NCBI GenBank assembly: GCA_020080175.1
Contig: JAGHQL010000091.1
Location: forward strand, 1 to 64,000
From: Glutinoglossum americanum
Lineage: Eukaryota; Ascomycota; Geoglossomycetes; Geoglossales; Geoglossaceae
DNA length: 64,000 nucleotides
Direction of reading: 5' to 3'
The first letter of the stretch is position 1; each line of letters begins with the position of its first letter. The translations under genes and the position numbers were made by a program. The notes beneath the pieces were generated by a model, which saw nothing but the letters and a program-made list of their open reading frames with translations, was not told the DNA's origin and did not search any database. Positions 1-11,634 of this stretch are shown one piece after another.

Positions 1-42
1 CCCACTGCGAACAAGAACCCCTCCGATCCCCTTTTCTCCAAT

Positions 43-66
43 CCCCCCCCCCCCCCCCCCCCCCCC
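43..66. repeat. 24-bp poly-C homopolymer tract
   Basis: An uninterrupted run of 24 C residues lies about 75 bp upstream of the start codon at 140. It may be part of a pyrimidine-rich promoter element. The exact length of such a run is prone to sequencing error. Confidence 0.8.
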
Positions 67-139
67 TTCGTCGTTTCTCCTACGCGCCTCATTTATGCGG
101 AGCGGCACTGACAATTGTGTCGCAACGGCTTAGGAGACA

Positions 140-1078
140 ATGTCCGAAAATGACATTCCCAGTACGGCCTTTCCAAGAATCAACAACTTCAAAGAAGAGA
201 CATCTTACATTGGCCCATACGATCGTCCAAACCCAAAACCACTCCTCCCCTCCATCATGTCGCGATCTCCGTCTGGTCGATCATCAACGCTGCCGCCCAT
301 AAGACATAGAGAGAAGATTTCACGGCCCCGAAAACCCTCTGTTACCGAAGGCGGACGGAAAGCGAAACATGAAAAAAATTCCTCCCGAGGACATGGGCGG
401 AGGATGAGCTACGATGGGAGGAAAGCCTACTCTGCAGAGCCGAGCACCGCAGCGAATCTGTTTGGCAACAGGTGGGAAGACTTGATTGACGCTGCAACGA
501 CTGCGACAAAGGAGGCAGATGACCCTGTTCCTGTATGCCGAAACCCAAATTCCTTCCCTGTACCCTACCTGCTTCCTCCAGACAATGGCGATTACCTATT
601 AATACGGCTAGTAAAGGCGTCAACAGCATCTCCTATCTTGCCGGCAGGAAACCGAACATCCCTCCCTCCACTGCCATCCTCTCACTTTCCACCTTACCAG
701 CAGCCTCCCCTCCACTACTCTCCTACTCTCCCGCCGCCTCCACTGCAACCGTCCCTCCCACCCCGCTCCGAACCACCACACACGCCGCTCCTCCCTAGCG
801 TCGAGAACAGCAGCAGTAGTGGCGAGCAATTCCACATGGAATCCCGCGGTCTCGACTCCAGCCCGCCGCGTCCCAGCACAGCTGTCGTCAACATCGTTTG
901 TGCGTCCTGCCGCACCTTCACGGCCTTGTGTGGCGCTTATGCCTGTACAGAGTGCATCTGCGGTATCTGCCATTCGTGCGTCGACATACTCTTGGGCGAG
1001 CAGGGGAGACGTAGAACATGTCCTGTATGTGGGACTCTGGGAGGAAGATTCAAGCCATTTCAGTTGGAGCTGAGGTGA
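140..1078 (+). CDS. Fungal protein with C-terminal RING-like cysteine-rich domain
   Basis: A single exon encodes 312 residues. The first 245 or so are low complexity: basic stretches, then a long Pro/Ser-rich linker. The last 60 residues hold the only folded-looking part, with CASC, ACTECICGIC, HSC and CPVCG clusters followed by a conserved-looking FKPFQLEL end. That Cys/His spacing suggests a RING-like or treble-clef zinc-binding module. Full-length fungal proteins with a disordered N-terminus and a terminal domain of this kind are common. The start at 140 is the first ATG of the frame. A ubiquitin-ligase role would be inference only, because the spacing is not a canonical C3HC4 RING. It is followed by about 1.1 kb without genes. 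Confidence 0.7.
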   Translation: MSENDIPSTAFPRINNFKEETSYIGPYDRPNPKPLLPSIMSRSPSGRSSTLPPIRHREKISRPRKPSVTEGGRKAKHEKNSSRGHGRRMSYDGRKAYSAEPSTAANLFGNRWEDLIDAATTATKEADDPVPVCRNPNSFPVPYLLPPDNGDYLLIRLVKASTASPILPAGNRTSLPPLPSSHFPPYQQPPLHYSPTLPPPPLQPSLPPRSEPPHTPLLPSVENSSSSGEQFHMESRGLDSSPPRPSTAVVNIVCASCRTFTALCGAYACTECICGICHSCVDILLGEQGRRRTCPVCGTLGGRFKPFQLELR

Positions 1079-2185
1079 GGGGGTATCGGTGGTAGCCGCA
1101 TATGCTGTTCACTTTCACATGACAGTTTGGATAATGGCATGCAATCTGGTGTTAATTTCCAACCAAAAAATTTTATCAATCCTCGCGGGTTTTTGGATTT
1201 CTTTAGGCTCCCTTTTTTTCTTTCTCTTTTGCCTTTTTTAATAGAGGGGTGCATCAGGGGGTTTAACATATCGGCGTTATCGTTTTTCCAATTTTTTGTT
1301 TTCTTTTTTTTTTTCTCTCCAGAGTTTTTCCTCCCCAAAGTCATTCCGTCTCTCGCCACTTCCAAAAAAAAAAAAAAGGGTTCTCCTTTACTTTTCCCCC
1401 CACACATATCTCGCGGGGATGCTATACCCCACATTCACGGCAAAACGACACAAAAAAAACAAACAACCCCCCCCCCCCCCTCCCCCAACACCCCGTTTAC
1501 ATCTCAGGAGGCTGCTGAGCTGGCCACTAGTTAAGTCTTCTAGATGAACCTTTCATTTGAGTGGTGAGTGGCAAGGTGTGGTGAGGGAAAGAGGGGGGAT
1601 GTATGTATGCACTCCTCTCTCCCTTCCGGCAGCTAGTTTTGGATGCTGCCTTTCTCCTCTTTTTTCCAACTTTAAAAAAAAATAAATCCAAAAGTTAAGG
1701 GGCGCATTAAGGAGCGAATCGCCGTCTCGTAAAATTTTGGGCTTAGTCGCTTTACGCGCGAATATCTGTGCAATCTGGGTGCCCCCGAAAGAAGGGGGGT
1801 TCATTACTGTTCCTGGGGTCCCAAGGAGAGAGCTCTCAATTTATATATTGGACAAACCGCACAGCTATTTCCTCTGAGCAAATCGACATCCCATCCCCAT
1901 CCCATTCCATCCCGTCCGGCCCGCCGTCAGCTTAGCCATCTCCCTCCAAGGTTATATAACTTAAGCTAAGAGACCAAAAAAAAAAAAAAAAAAAAACCAA
2001 AAGCACACTTTCGTTCCGTGTTTGAGATAGTGAGATACGCTTGTGCGCGCTGATCCCGGTTGATGAAAAGGAGGAGGGATTGATGTTCTCAACGGACCAC
2101 AGAGCCCAGCATGAATGAAAGGGGCGAGGTAAATATGGAAGTGTTTCGAAGCCCCCCTTCCTCCCTCCCTTCCTTTCCTCTAGAG
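1079..2185. other. Intergenic, homopolymer-rich
   Basis: I see no gene here. The stretch carries many poly-T, poly-A (18 A near 1977) and poly-C (near 1470) tracts. It holds the 3' flanks of the two convergent neighbours, one ending at 1078 and one ending at 2186. Confidence 0.6.
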
Positions 2186-3714
2186 CTACACACCAGACGA
2201 TGTGGTATACCCTGCAATCCAGGCTCCGAACGCCTGTGGGTTTCTCGTTTGGAGGTAGATGGCTCCGGGCCCTAGTATTGGTATGTTTTAGCTCCAGTTT
2301 GGAAAACACGTCGGGAAATAAAAAAAAATATTAATTAATGGTTGAGGGATACGTACCGGTGAATTTACAGACGAGACCCTCACCAGAGGCGAGACCAGAA
2401 ATGATCCCCCCGCTGGCTATTCGCTCGAGATTGTATTTGCAGTTCCAGGCTACGAGATGGCCGTTGTCGACGATGTATTTTTCGTTGGATTGGAGCTGCG
2501 GATGGAGGATTAGTCACTACATAATGCATTGGCGGAAGGGTGAATGGTAGACTTACTTCCTTCCTGATAATGGCGCCCAGGCTCGTCACGAACACAATTC
2601 CTGTCCCTGTCATCTTATACACGAAAAGCCCCTCCCCAGAAAACATCATCTTCCCAAATCCTTGGCTCTTATACTCCTTTACGACACCCTGGGTGCAAGC
2701 TAGAAAAGCATCTTTGCCCACGCTCCACTGGTGGTTCCCATCTAGGCGGATCTGGGTGATGTCACCGAGAGCGGCGGGGGCGAGGAGGAGTTCCCCGGGG
2801 CCGGTGTAAGTGGAGTGGGCCATCTCGCCACCAGCGATGAGTTTTTTCATCGAGAATTTGACGGAGCCTTTTAGGGTTACGGTGGGGGACATGGCAATCA
2901 TAGCGCCTAGATGGAAGGGTTAGGATATATTGGTTAGCCTAAATCTAAAACCCAGTTAGGGCATGTTTGCTTGCCCCTGCTGTCTCCAAGCAAATTTCTT
3001 GCTCAAGGGGAAACTAAGGAGGGAGGAAATTTTACCAGGCTTGGCCGTAATGGGACACCCCATTGCTAACTGCATGGTCACAATCGTATTGCTATCCCGG
3101 TGGCTAATCCTATAACTCCCACCATTGAAAGTCCCCACATCATCCGCCGTCGCCGATGCACCCACGAATTGGCCCGCTGGGGGTGCCCCACCTGGCATCT
3201 GTTGCATCTGGGCTTTTAGGGGAGGTCCTCCTGGCGATGGATATGGATGCTGGCCTGGGGTGGATCCGCGGTGGGTATCATGTGGAGATCCCGAGGGCGG
3301 AGGACCCTGGGGAGGGGGAGCATAATTGCCATCTGGCGGGGCTCCAGGTGGTGGATAGAAGCTTTGTTGTTGGCCTGGTAGCACCTGTGAGCTTCCGTTC
3401 ATGTGACCCTCACCATTCAAAAATCTAAGGGTGTAACTGACCTGGCGATGGATGTTCGCCCTTCTCCTGCGGAGGAGCTGCGTAAAAGTGTTAGTTCTGT
3501 GCAGCACAAAACTCTCCTGAGTCTGAATGACTTTCTACTGTGCAGGGCTCTCCCAGGGATCGAATTTGCATTTGGAAGGGGCAGAGAAAAGCGTACAAGC
3601 AAAATATTGACCCTGCTGAGGCGTCTGATATTGAGGCGGCTGCTGAGGCTGCTGGGGTTGCGGATACTGGGGAGGTTGCTGCCCGTATGGGGCCTGTGGT
3701 GGGGGTGAAGACAT
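2186..3714 (-). CDS. AIM24-family (DUF124, TRAP-like fold) protein with Pro/Gln-rich N-terminus
   Basis: Six exons: 3714-3597, 3477-3442, 3374-3036, 2906-2557, 2495-2357 and 2271-2186, giving 355 residues. About 140 Pro/Gln/Gly-rich residues precede an AIM24-family domain. Landmarks are [14 protein letters not shown], the [12 protein letters not shown] stretch, and the family's C-terminal signature ([20 protein letters not shown]). Yeast Aim24 is a mitochondrial inner-membrane protein linked to MICOS. This protein lacks an obvious presequence and resembles the Pro-rich paralogue of filamentous fungi, so its location is open. Splice sites fit well: exon 3 resumes the Pro-Gly-Gln reading at 3374 and the end is TSSGV-stop. 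A prokaryote-like beta-roll binding function is possible, but no enzymatic activity is implied. Confidence 0.88.
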
Positions 3715-4524
3715 ATCTGCTCCGATTTACGAAGGCACCGAGCAGTTTCGAAGACTGTGAGGCTGTCTAAGGGAAGAACTGGGTGTTTTCTAAACGAAGT
3801 AGTAGAGCACCTCAACTATTTTGGAAGAGAGGAACGATTGTCAGTGAGGGAGCAAAACCAGTGTTATTGTAGCCTACGCGGCGCGCCTTGGCTGCCGAGT
3901 GCCCCGCTTCTTAACAGAAACGATGAGCACCATAAGCGCGGATGAATATTTGCGACTTACAATACGAATAATAACGTGAGCCCGTCCCGAGGCAGAAGGG
4001 AACCCTAATTCGTAAAAGGTCCTTTGGAAGCTTCGAGGATGGAGGGGATGGGGGGGAACTATTGCGGTTTTATTTGCTCTTTGGTACCTAGTTAAATAAT
4101 TGTCGCAGCACAATTGCAGGGGTTTTCCTGAATGTAACTGGAGGATCACCAACGCCTTCCTAGTCGCTTCTACCGAATGAGCTGCTCATAATGTTGTACG
4201 CGCTGATGTCTTAACTTAGAACCCATGAGGGCGAACGATCTCTCGATTTTTGATTCTTCTTTAGGTTTTTAGATACAACTCAAAGCGGAAGCAGGAAGAC
4301 CTAGCAGGAGATAATCCCGCAACGCTTGGGCCCCTTCATGGCATGCTTTTGGTTCATTATTCTGGGCCTGTGTAGGGGAAAGAGCCCGAGTGAGGGGGAA
4401 ACGGAGAGCTAATGGTTCAAATTATCACCGCTTCACGGCACATTGGGGCATTGAAGACCGATCAAAGTCCAAGCCTGCCCAAGCTTGGGTCTTGGGTTCC
4501 GAACCGAGACTAAACGGCCACACC
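3715..4524. other. Intergenic between AIM24-family gene and SUI3
   Basis: Both flanking genes are on the minus strand. The 810 bp should hold the promoter of the AIM24-family gene (start codon at 3714) and the 3' flank of SUI3. Small open frames exist, but none has family-like sequence. Confidence 0.6.
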
Positions 4525-5717
4525 CTAATTCTGCATCCTCTTTCTCTTTCCAACTTGAGCAGAGAAACCCGTCTTGATGGCCGTGACACTCCTTCGGCTG
4601 CCACAAGAGTTACATGTAATGAATGAAAGACGATTCTCGCCCTTGTTTAGCTCGGTATCCGGCGAACGACATGTCTTGCAAGTAACATATTCAACTACAA
4701 AAGAGAGGAGCTATTAGTAAAGCATTCCTACGAGGAGCAAGATTAAAGAATAGATCTCAGCCACTCACCGATATATCTCCTCAAGACGTTCTCAATCTGC
4801 TTCTGCTGGAATCGACCCTTGATGACCAAACGTCTACTCCCGTCAACACTCCCGCTAGTTCCCAATTCCGCAAACAAGAACTGCGTGACATGCTCGTCAT
4901 TTCGCTTCATGCGCTTGCAAATCTCTGAGATGTTGGCAAATATCGTCTTCTTATTCCCTTCTCGGAGACACTGTGGTGGTGGGATCTTGTAGCTTTTTGA
5001 ACCGCTGGAGGCGAGATCGGGGTGGTGAGAGTGCAAGAGGGTGAAGAAGCGGTTGAGAAGGAGTGGATAGCTAATGGGTTGTGTTGCATCGTGAGCCCAG
5101 ATTCCGGTGCCTTTCTCTAGGTCGCCTTCCTCTAAAGGAGCAGCCTCTTGCGGAGCCGCTGTATCTGCACCGGCATCCTCATCGGCGACGCCAGCTTGTG
5201 CAAGCTTAGCTTCAAAGTCATCGCCAGTATCGGCCGCTTTCGTCGCCTTCTTCTTCTTCTTTTTCTTCATTGTAGTAGGATCAAATTCCCCTTCAGCAGG
5301 GGCAGCCTCTTCATCGGCCTTCTCGTCACCCTCTGCCTTAGACTCCTTCTTCTTTGGCTTCTTCGGCTTTTTGCTAAGTCCCTCAAACATCTTCGTCACC
5401 TCGTCGACCTCTTTGTCATCTCTGTTATCCGATCCTCCCTCCACTTGACTGTTATCGACCTTCGTGTCACCACTAAACGCAACGGATTTTCTTGGCCTCC
5501 GTTCTGATGATGAATCCTATAGGGTAGCCAAAGGTTAGAACTAATGCTAAAGGGCATGGTAGTAGAATTGGGGCTGGACTGTCGGCAGAGGGTGGAGGGG
5601 TGTTTCCTAGGTTTGAATTGACTCAGATCGCACTGTGTCGATCCATTTGCCCCGAGAATGGTTTCACAAGGACGAGAGGCGAATACTGAAGAGAAATAGA
5701 CTTACAACATCCGCCAT
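4525..5717 (-). CDS. SUI3: Translation initiation factor eIF2 subunit beta
   Basis: Three exons: 5717-5706 (only MADV), 5516-4769 and 4694-4525, giving 309 residues. eIF2-beta is part of the GTP-binding eIF2 complex that delivers initiator Met-tRNA to the 40S subunit. The sequence shows the N-terminal lysine blocks (including a seven-lysine run) that bind eIF5/eIF2B, then the conserved core from YPLLLNRFF through the [10 protein letters not shown] region. The C-terminal zinc finger has C-x2-C pairs (TCKTC and TCNSC) followed by SVTAIKTGF. The last exon is essential: without it the zinc finger would be lost. The 4-codon first exon is supported by a good GT-AG pair. It is divergent from MIM2 with about 220 bp between the two starts. 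Confidence 0.95.
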
Positions 5718-5758
5718 AATTGCAGTTTCCTCCAGCAAACCTCTTTTAGATGTTTAAG

Positions 5759-5766
5759 TGACGTCA
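5759..5766. promoter_or_regulatory. CRE-type palindrome TGACGTCA
   Basis: A perfect 8-bp CRE/ATF palindrome lies 42 bp upstream of the SUI3 start codon and about 170 bp upstream of MIM2. Such sites are bound by bZIP factors of the Atf1/AtfA class. Its role here is inferred from position only. Confidence 0.45.
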
Positions 5767-5937
5767 GGTGTAGTTGGCTACAACGTAGTGATTGCTCGGG
5801 AACCGACGAGTATTTTATTCGTCTCGATGGGAATATGACAGAGCCCCAAGTCGTAAAGTTCCTGTGAAAACCAGTTCCGTCCGCAAAACCTGACTCAACC
5901 CGCGCTAAAACAAGCGCTATCGCGCTAAACCCATCCT

Positions 5938-6482
5938 ATGGGCTCTGCCTCACCTCAACTCCCATATCCAAGAAACCACCAACAACAAAAACAGCTGGCC
6001 ACTATTCCCCATCGCAGAGCAATAGCAATGTCAGCTTCGGTTTCTGACTCAACTCTCTCCTTTATCGAAGATCCCTCCACATCCTCCACCAGCCGAGCGG
6101 ACATCGATTCCCTCCCGGAGTCCCTCGACAGCGATTCCGACTCCGACTCCGACGAAGGCAGCAGCGACTACTCAGATGCGGAACGGGAATGGAGGGAGTC
6201 GCTACAGCAGCTAGAATTGCTACTGAGCATGGTTGTCGTGCCGTACCTGGGCAAATATGTGGGGAGGAAGTGTGCGTATTGGGGTAAGTCTATTGTATCG
6301 CCCGAGGGCTGGCTGAGCCGGCATCCATTACTATTCATCGAGGGGCCTCCGCGTGACTGACTCTGCTATGCGACCTAGGCTGGGCTAAATTCATGCGCTG
6401 GAAATACCCCGTCGAAATCGTCGTGACATCCAAAGCAGCCACGATAGGCGCAGGGGCCGTCGCTGCGCTATCACCGCTATGA
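5938..6482 (+). CDS. MIM2: Mitochondrial outer-membrane import protein Mim2
   Basis: Two exons: 5938-6283 and 6379-6482. The first ATG gives 149 residues. An in-frame ATG at 6028 (MSASVSDS) would give 119. Mim2 partners Mim1 in the outer-membrane complex that inserts alpha-helical proteins. Seen here is an acidic Ser/Asp repeat (SDSDSDSDEGSSDYSD), then the conserved block WRESLQQLELLLSMVVVPYL, GKYVGRKCAYWGW, and KFMRWKYPVEIVV, ending in a small Ala-rich tail. The splice joins TAT-TGG-G to GC-TGG, restoring the YWGWAKF motif. The first exon's frame otherwise runs into unrelated residues. It is divergent from SUI3 and shares its promoter region. Confidence 0.85.
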
Positions 6483-7277
6483 AACCCTTGCTCACACTAC
6501 GGGTGGATGAGGCCGACGAGACCCAAAAGGGATCTGAGCTTTCCTTAGATCTCTACATCTCTTTTATAAACCTCCTTCTGAAAGAGCTGGTGTCGGTTGC
6601 GGAAATTTAGATAAATTGCTGCTGAGATCTTGCGCCTTTCATCGATGAAACGCAGTAAACGACTACACATCATTGGCTTTCGGAAAAGGGAACGGGATAA
6701 ATATAGATTCTAAGAAAAGCGTTGCGACGCATGGTAGAAGGTGGAGGAGGATACTCTCCACCTCTTTTCTCTCTAGGGAGTTGTTGGGCGTTTTTGTATG
6801 TACCTACGGGATTCATTACATTCATATACATAGGCACTCGTCATCTAAATACGCGTGGGACACCAAAATCATAAAATATTCAAATAAATCTTGCCCTGGC
6901 AACACTTATTTGAGAACAACTTAATGTCTGCCTACTTTCTTCCTAACGATTGGTGTTGCACATACTTTACAAAACAAACCTCCGCCGATAAGGAATGAAC
7001 AATACCCAGAGAGAGACCTGCCGATGATTTTCGTCAATTTCGTACATATATCGTACGCATTAATCTGTGAGCCAGCCAAGAAAGACGACGGCAAAGCCCG
7101 TGCCGGAAAAAGACGAGCCAAAATCCAACGCCTCTAGAGTTTGTTTCCTGAGAAAAAAAGAGACTTTCGTCCTCCATTATCGATCATCACCACTTTGAAA
7201 CCTATTCTCCAATATGAATCAGTCTGTACTTATTTCCATCCATTACTTGCACCATTGCAACATCTCCTCGTCCGGTA
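6483..7277. other. Intergenic between convergent MIM2 and NCE102-like genes
   Basis: I see no supported gene. The short open frames have no family features. The alternative last exon of the NCE102-like gene could extend about 35 bp into the right edge of this stretch. Confidence 0.55.
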
Positions 7278-8056
7278 CTAGCCTATCAGAAAACGGAGCT
7301 GTTAGCCGCATTTAAGGTTCTGAGGAAACCCCTCTCTGCGGTAAAGCGAATGCTAAGCTTAACTCACCTCTAAATTCGGACATCGACGAAGCGCCTCTTA
7401 GATTCACGCCGGTCCTTCTCGCTGCCATGGTAGATAGAATGAGCGACACTAGGTAAGCTATGAAGCCAAACCAGAGGAAAGCAGTAGCTGCCTGGGCTTC
7501 GTGGCATCGCTTGCTCGATCCCCTTGTGACTTGGTTGAGCTTGAGGTATGCCTAGTAGCCATCCAGTTTTATTAGCAAATTGCATCACATATCCCGACAA
7601 CCACAACTTCATCTACCGCCCATCGAAGGATAAGCCACTAACCTGATTTCCACAACTATGAACCCCCAGCCTTGCCGCGAGCGCAACCCCCCCAATAAAG
7701 AAGAAGAGCGTATTTAGACAATCCAGCGGCCAAACTATAGCCTTAATGCGAAACTGTTCCGAGAGAGTCGACGGGAGCAAGAAGATCAACGATAGGAATG
7801 AGAACGCCCCGACGAAGATCTGGTAGTTGACCACCGACGGATTTCCATGGGTTGCTTCGTGTACCATATTCCCCACTATAGCTAGTATGAGGATCGTGCA
7901 GAACAACTACGATGCGGAGAGGAGCGTCAGCAGCGAATACCATGGCCCCGACCCAACGGGCAAGCCAAAAAGACAGAAAAAGGAGGGAAAACTCACCTCC
8001 ACGCTCCGCAGAATAACCTGCGGAACATCAAGCGACATACGTCCAATATAACGCAT
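7278..8056 (-). CDS. NCE102-like MARVEL-domain membrane protein
   Basis: Exons 8056-7997, 7906-7643, 7551-7368 and a short last exon give about 170 residues. There are four hydrophobic segments: VELFCTILILAIVGNM, FVGAFSFLSLIFLLP, LNTLFFFIGGVALAA and TAFLWFGFIAYLVSLIL. Nce102-family hallmarks are present: the WPLDCLNTLFFFIGG loop, HSCGNQ, and the GSSKRCHEAQAATAFL stretch. Family members reside in eisosomes at the plasma membrane and act in sphingolipid signalling and non-classical export. The end of the protein is uncertain. Using the acceptor just before 7282 gives an immediate stop (end 7278). Using the next acceptor gives RVPDEEMLQWCK and an end near 7243. The start follows the family's short N-terminus. 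Confidence 0.82.
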
Positions 8057-8936
8057 CCTTTCGACTCAACTTAGGTAGATAGACAGCTAGATAGCTACAC
8101 CAACAATAAAGCAGTCAGTAATGGTAATGAAGAACTCAGCTCCGGGGTGCTAGACGGTTGTTATATCACGCAGCTCGGGCGCCAAAAATATACAGTTTTC
8201 CGCATGAGGCCTACGTCACCCCACCGACCACATGCGAAGCGGGGAAAAAACTCACAATAAGCAGCCCTCCTGCGCGTCACCTGCTTGCGACCTAAAGCTC
8301 CTTCTTTTCCCGTTGATGCTTGGATCGATGAGGTGCGTCGGTGATGAGATTCTTTGTTGTACTTTGCTTTGCTTGCTCGTGGGAGATGCGAAATTTGGGT
8401 TTTGGCAGGATGGTGGAGTGGGTAATGGGTTTTGTCTTGGGGTTATCCTGGAAAAATGCTGGGATCAATAATAACACAATATTAAGGGAGTGGGGCGCGG
8501 GCGTTCCTCCGGGCAACACGGCGCGAGCGACCGTAACCAGCCAAGCCGAATGGTCCAACTACAAGTGTTACAAATCTAAACGCGCGTACAAATAGCCTCT
8601 CCGTTGCTTCTATTAAAACATATCACTCGAACAAAACCAGGCCGCAGGTTTTTTTTCCCCAACAGATCATGACTTTCAATTGCACAATTCTCAAAGCTAC
8701 GATTTCGAAGCCGCCGTGACACAAACCCCACTTCCTTTGAGTTGAGAGAGCCTGGAACAATCCCCAGTATCGCATCCCATCGCAAACGTGCATGACTCAG
8801 TTGAATCACCCAACCTTTTAATATACAGAAGTGACGCCCAATGAACCCGTTATGCTGTTCAAGATGATCACCCAGAAAATTTGCTCCGTCCTGTTGCAGC
8901 ATTACTCCATAAAACGAATATCCTCGTACCGCAGTT
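8057..8936. other. Intergenic
   Basis: This stretch holds the upstream region of the NCE102-like gene and the 3' flank of SNF1, both on the minus strand. No coding frame with recognisable content was found. Confidence 0.55.
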
Positions 8937-11634
8937 CTAGTCGGCCTCCGCAAGCTGGATGATGAGCTTGCTCACGAGATCCAAGAAAGGAAATGGGCTA
9001 GACACTTCCTTCTCCTCATTCTTTCTTCCGGTACCCTTGTACTTCTTCGTGTGGCGCTGCAAATGAGCTGTAGAACCGAGGTTGGAACTGCTTTCACCGT
9101 GAGATTTCAAGTCGGTGGCAGAGCCTTGAGCTCTGTGTGGATCGCTCCTCTCATAACCTTTCCCCTCTTCAGGTATCACACTATGCCCATCGTTCACAGA
9201 TTGATCATCAGGTACCTCGACCAGGCTCTCGTAGCCGGCGCATTTGAAGTCCACAAGGTAAAACTCCCGCTCGAGCTGATAGAGCTGGATTTCCATATAC
9301 ATGTACGCACTATCAAGAGCTTCGATATTCCCTGTCATGTTGCTGCTGTTGCCTTGGCTGTTAAGGCTTCCAGCGGCGCTTGCAACACTACCAATAGTGT
9401 TACTTCTTCGACGGGCTGGGTCGACGCCCTGAAGGTTGGTCATACTACTATGCGTACTGCTCGGATGCGCGGTGCCAGGGGGATACATCCCATCTTTCCT
9501 CCACCGGCAGTGAATAACCCACGGGTCTTCTGGGATATCGTAGTGGTCTTCGGCTTCAGCTGACATTCCCCGACGACCGCGGCGACGAGAGTGTTGGCCG
9601 ATCGAGTCCTCCCGTTCGAGAGGCGCTCCGTTAGAGCTATTTGAGAACCTTGACCGTGATTTACCTTGATTGTCATCTCCAGACCAGTCGCTTCCGCTTG
9701 TTGAACTACTTCTGCTGCGGCTCCTTGACCTGCTGGTCGTGTCTTGTTTATCTTCGTCAACGGCCCATTCCGCACCCAGCTTATTGAGAGCCCGGTAAAT
9801 ACAACTGATAGCCTCCGATGGTTGGTTGCGACTGCGAATCCCAAATTGCCATTTAGTCTGCCTCGGTTTCTTTTGTGGCATCGGCGTCAAGCCCTCTGGC
9901 TTTTGCGCCGCGGCTTGAAGGTTCACCTGGCTCCGACTATGAGGCTTAAGGCGTCTCGCAGTGGCCGCTTGCTCTGAAGTAGATTGTTCGTGGGGTCTCT
10001 GGTCGTGGGGTCCAAGCGGTTCCGCAGGGCTAGAACTTGTGGCTGGCGTACCTCTCATGAAGGCGCGGTGATAGTCTGGCATGCTGCTTGTAAGTACCGA
10101 GATGTTACTACTGGGGCTTCGGTTGTCATGGATAGGTACAACACTAGGCGCCGATTTCTCTCTGTTAGAGACGCTCGAAGATTTGTCGTTCCGTCCTGAC
10201 GGCGGAGGCGTGGGCTGCGGGGCTGTCCGACGTATGCCTGTCGGTGGGGATAGTGGTATAGTTGGTGGGGGCGGCGATTGCGCTAAGAAAGGTTGCATTT
10301 CCTGTACATTTGAAAGCAAAGCTTTTGAAGCCGTTAGTAAAAAAGGATCTCAAGAAAATCCCGTAGACCTAGCTTACGGTTGGCTTTCATCATCTGATTC
10401 TCCCGCACTATCAGATATGCGTCTTTGATGGCGCTAGGTTCGTCCTTCCCAAGAGCTTCCTGAACGTCATCCTTGGCGTATCCCATCGTTTTTCCTAGCT
10501 TCCCGACGACCATTTCGTGCAACTGCTCTTGGACAGCGGGCGATTTCCCTGGGGCTAATGCCCTTGGATTTATGGCCTTGTTAGGGTCTACACCAGTGTC
10601 AAGAAATTCCTCGACTGGAAGTTGCAGATAGTCGGCCAAATTTTTCATAAACCAAGGATCCTGTCGGATTTCCGCGACAGTGATACGATGAACTGGGTTG
10701 ACAACGAGCATCTTTCGGATCATTGTGACGGCACCAGACGACAGGTAGTTTGGGACCGAGAAATTCCCCTGAGCGATCTTTCTAAAAAGAGATGGGATAT
10801 ACTCGTCGTCAAAGGGGAGCCGGCCAACCAGCAAAACGTATAGAATGACGCCGCAACTCCAGACGTCAACCTCCGGTCCCGCATAGAGCTTTCCGGATAT
10901 AACTTCAGGTGCCGCGTAGTTTGGACTACCACAGCTAGTTTTCAGGAAGTTGCCATCAGTCATGATGTTGCTCAAGCCAAAGTCGGCAATCTTGACATTC
11001 AGGTACTCATCCAACAGGAGGTTTTCTGGCTTAAGATCCCGATGGACAATCTTGTGACGATGACAATATTCTACAGCACATATGATTTGCTGAAAAAATC
11101 GCCGGGCATTGTCTTCCGCCATTTTGCCATTCTGGACAATGTAGTCGAAGAGCTCGCCTCCCGCATACTCCAGGACCATGATGATCTCGCTTGGCGTGGT
11201 TATGACCGTATAGCTGCTGTGTGTTAGCATTTGTATTCCTAGCCCTTTAAACGGAGAGGGTGTATATACAGCTTGATGATGTGAGGATGTCTGAGTAGCT
11301 GCAGGTATTGAATCTCTCGTTCTACCCTGCCAGCCATGTCCCGGTTTATAAGCTTTCGCCGAGAGATTATCTTCAGAGCCACCTTCTGCTTGCTGACCTC
11401 GTGGACAGCTAATTTGACCTTCCCAAAAGAACCCTCACCCAACGTCTTTATGACTGTGTACTGTCCTAATCGTTGCCTCGATCTCGATTGTGACTGGGAT
11501 TGGGCCTCGCCCGGTTTTGTGGCCGTCGTTGAGCATTGAGGCTCTGAGGCATCAGAAGGTTTATTTCGAGAACGACGGCTAGCTGACGGCGGTAGAGATA
11601 TGGAGAGGTCTTCATCATCAAACGTGGGAGCCAT
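8937..11634 (-). CDS. SNF1: SNF1/AMPK catalytic subunit, serine/threonine protein kinase
   Basis: Three exons: 11634-11270, 11213-10378 and 10321-8937, giving 861 residues. This is the energy-sensing kinase that controls glucose derepression. The N-terminus has Ser/Arg and Gln repeats. The kinase domain starts near residue 58: glycine loop LGEGSFGKV, Lys88, HRDLKPEN with Asp181, DFG Asp199, and the activation loop LKTSCGSPNY with Thr214, the site phosphorylated by upstream kinases. A UBA-like autoinhibitory region follows. The large last exon carries the C-terminal regulatory domain (KWQFGIRSRNQPSEAI, DPWVIHCRW, YLVDFKCAGYE), which binds the beta and gamma subunits and is interrupted by disordered Ser/Arg-rich inserts. 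The exon 3 acceptor before 10321 preserves the frame into the FLAQSPP motif. Confidence 0.96.

Noticed and set aside
4390-4626. 78-codon plus-strand frame
   Set aside because: It overlaps the last exon of SUI3, which carries the zinc finger on the other strand.
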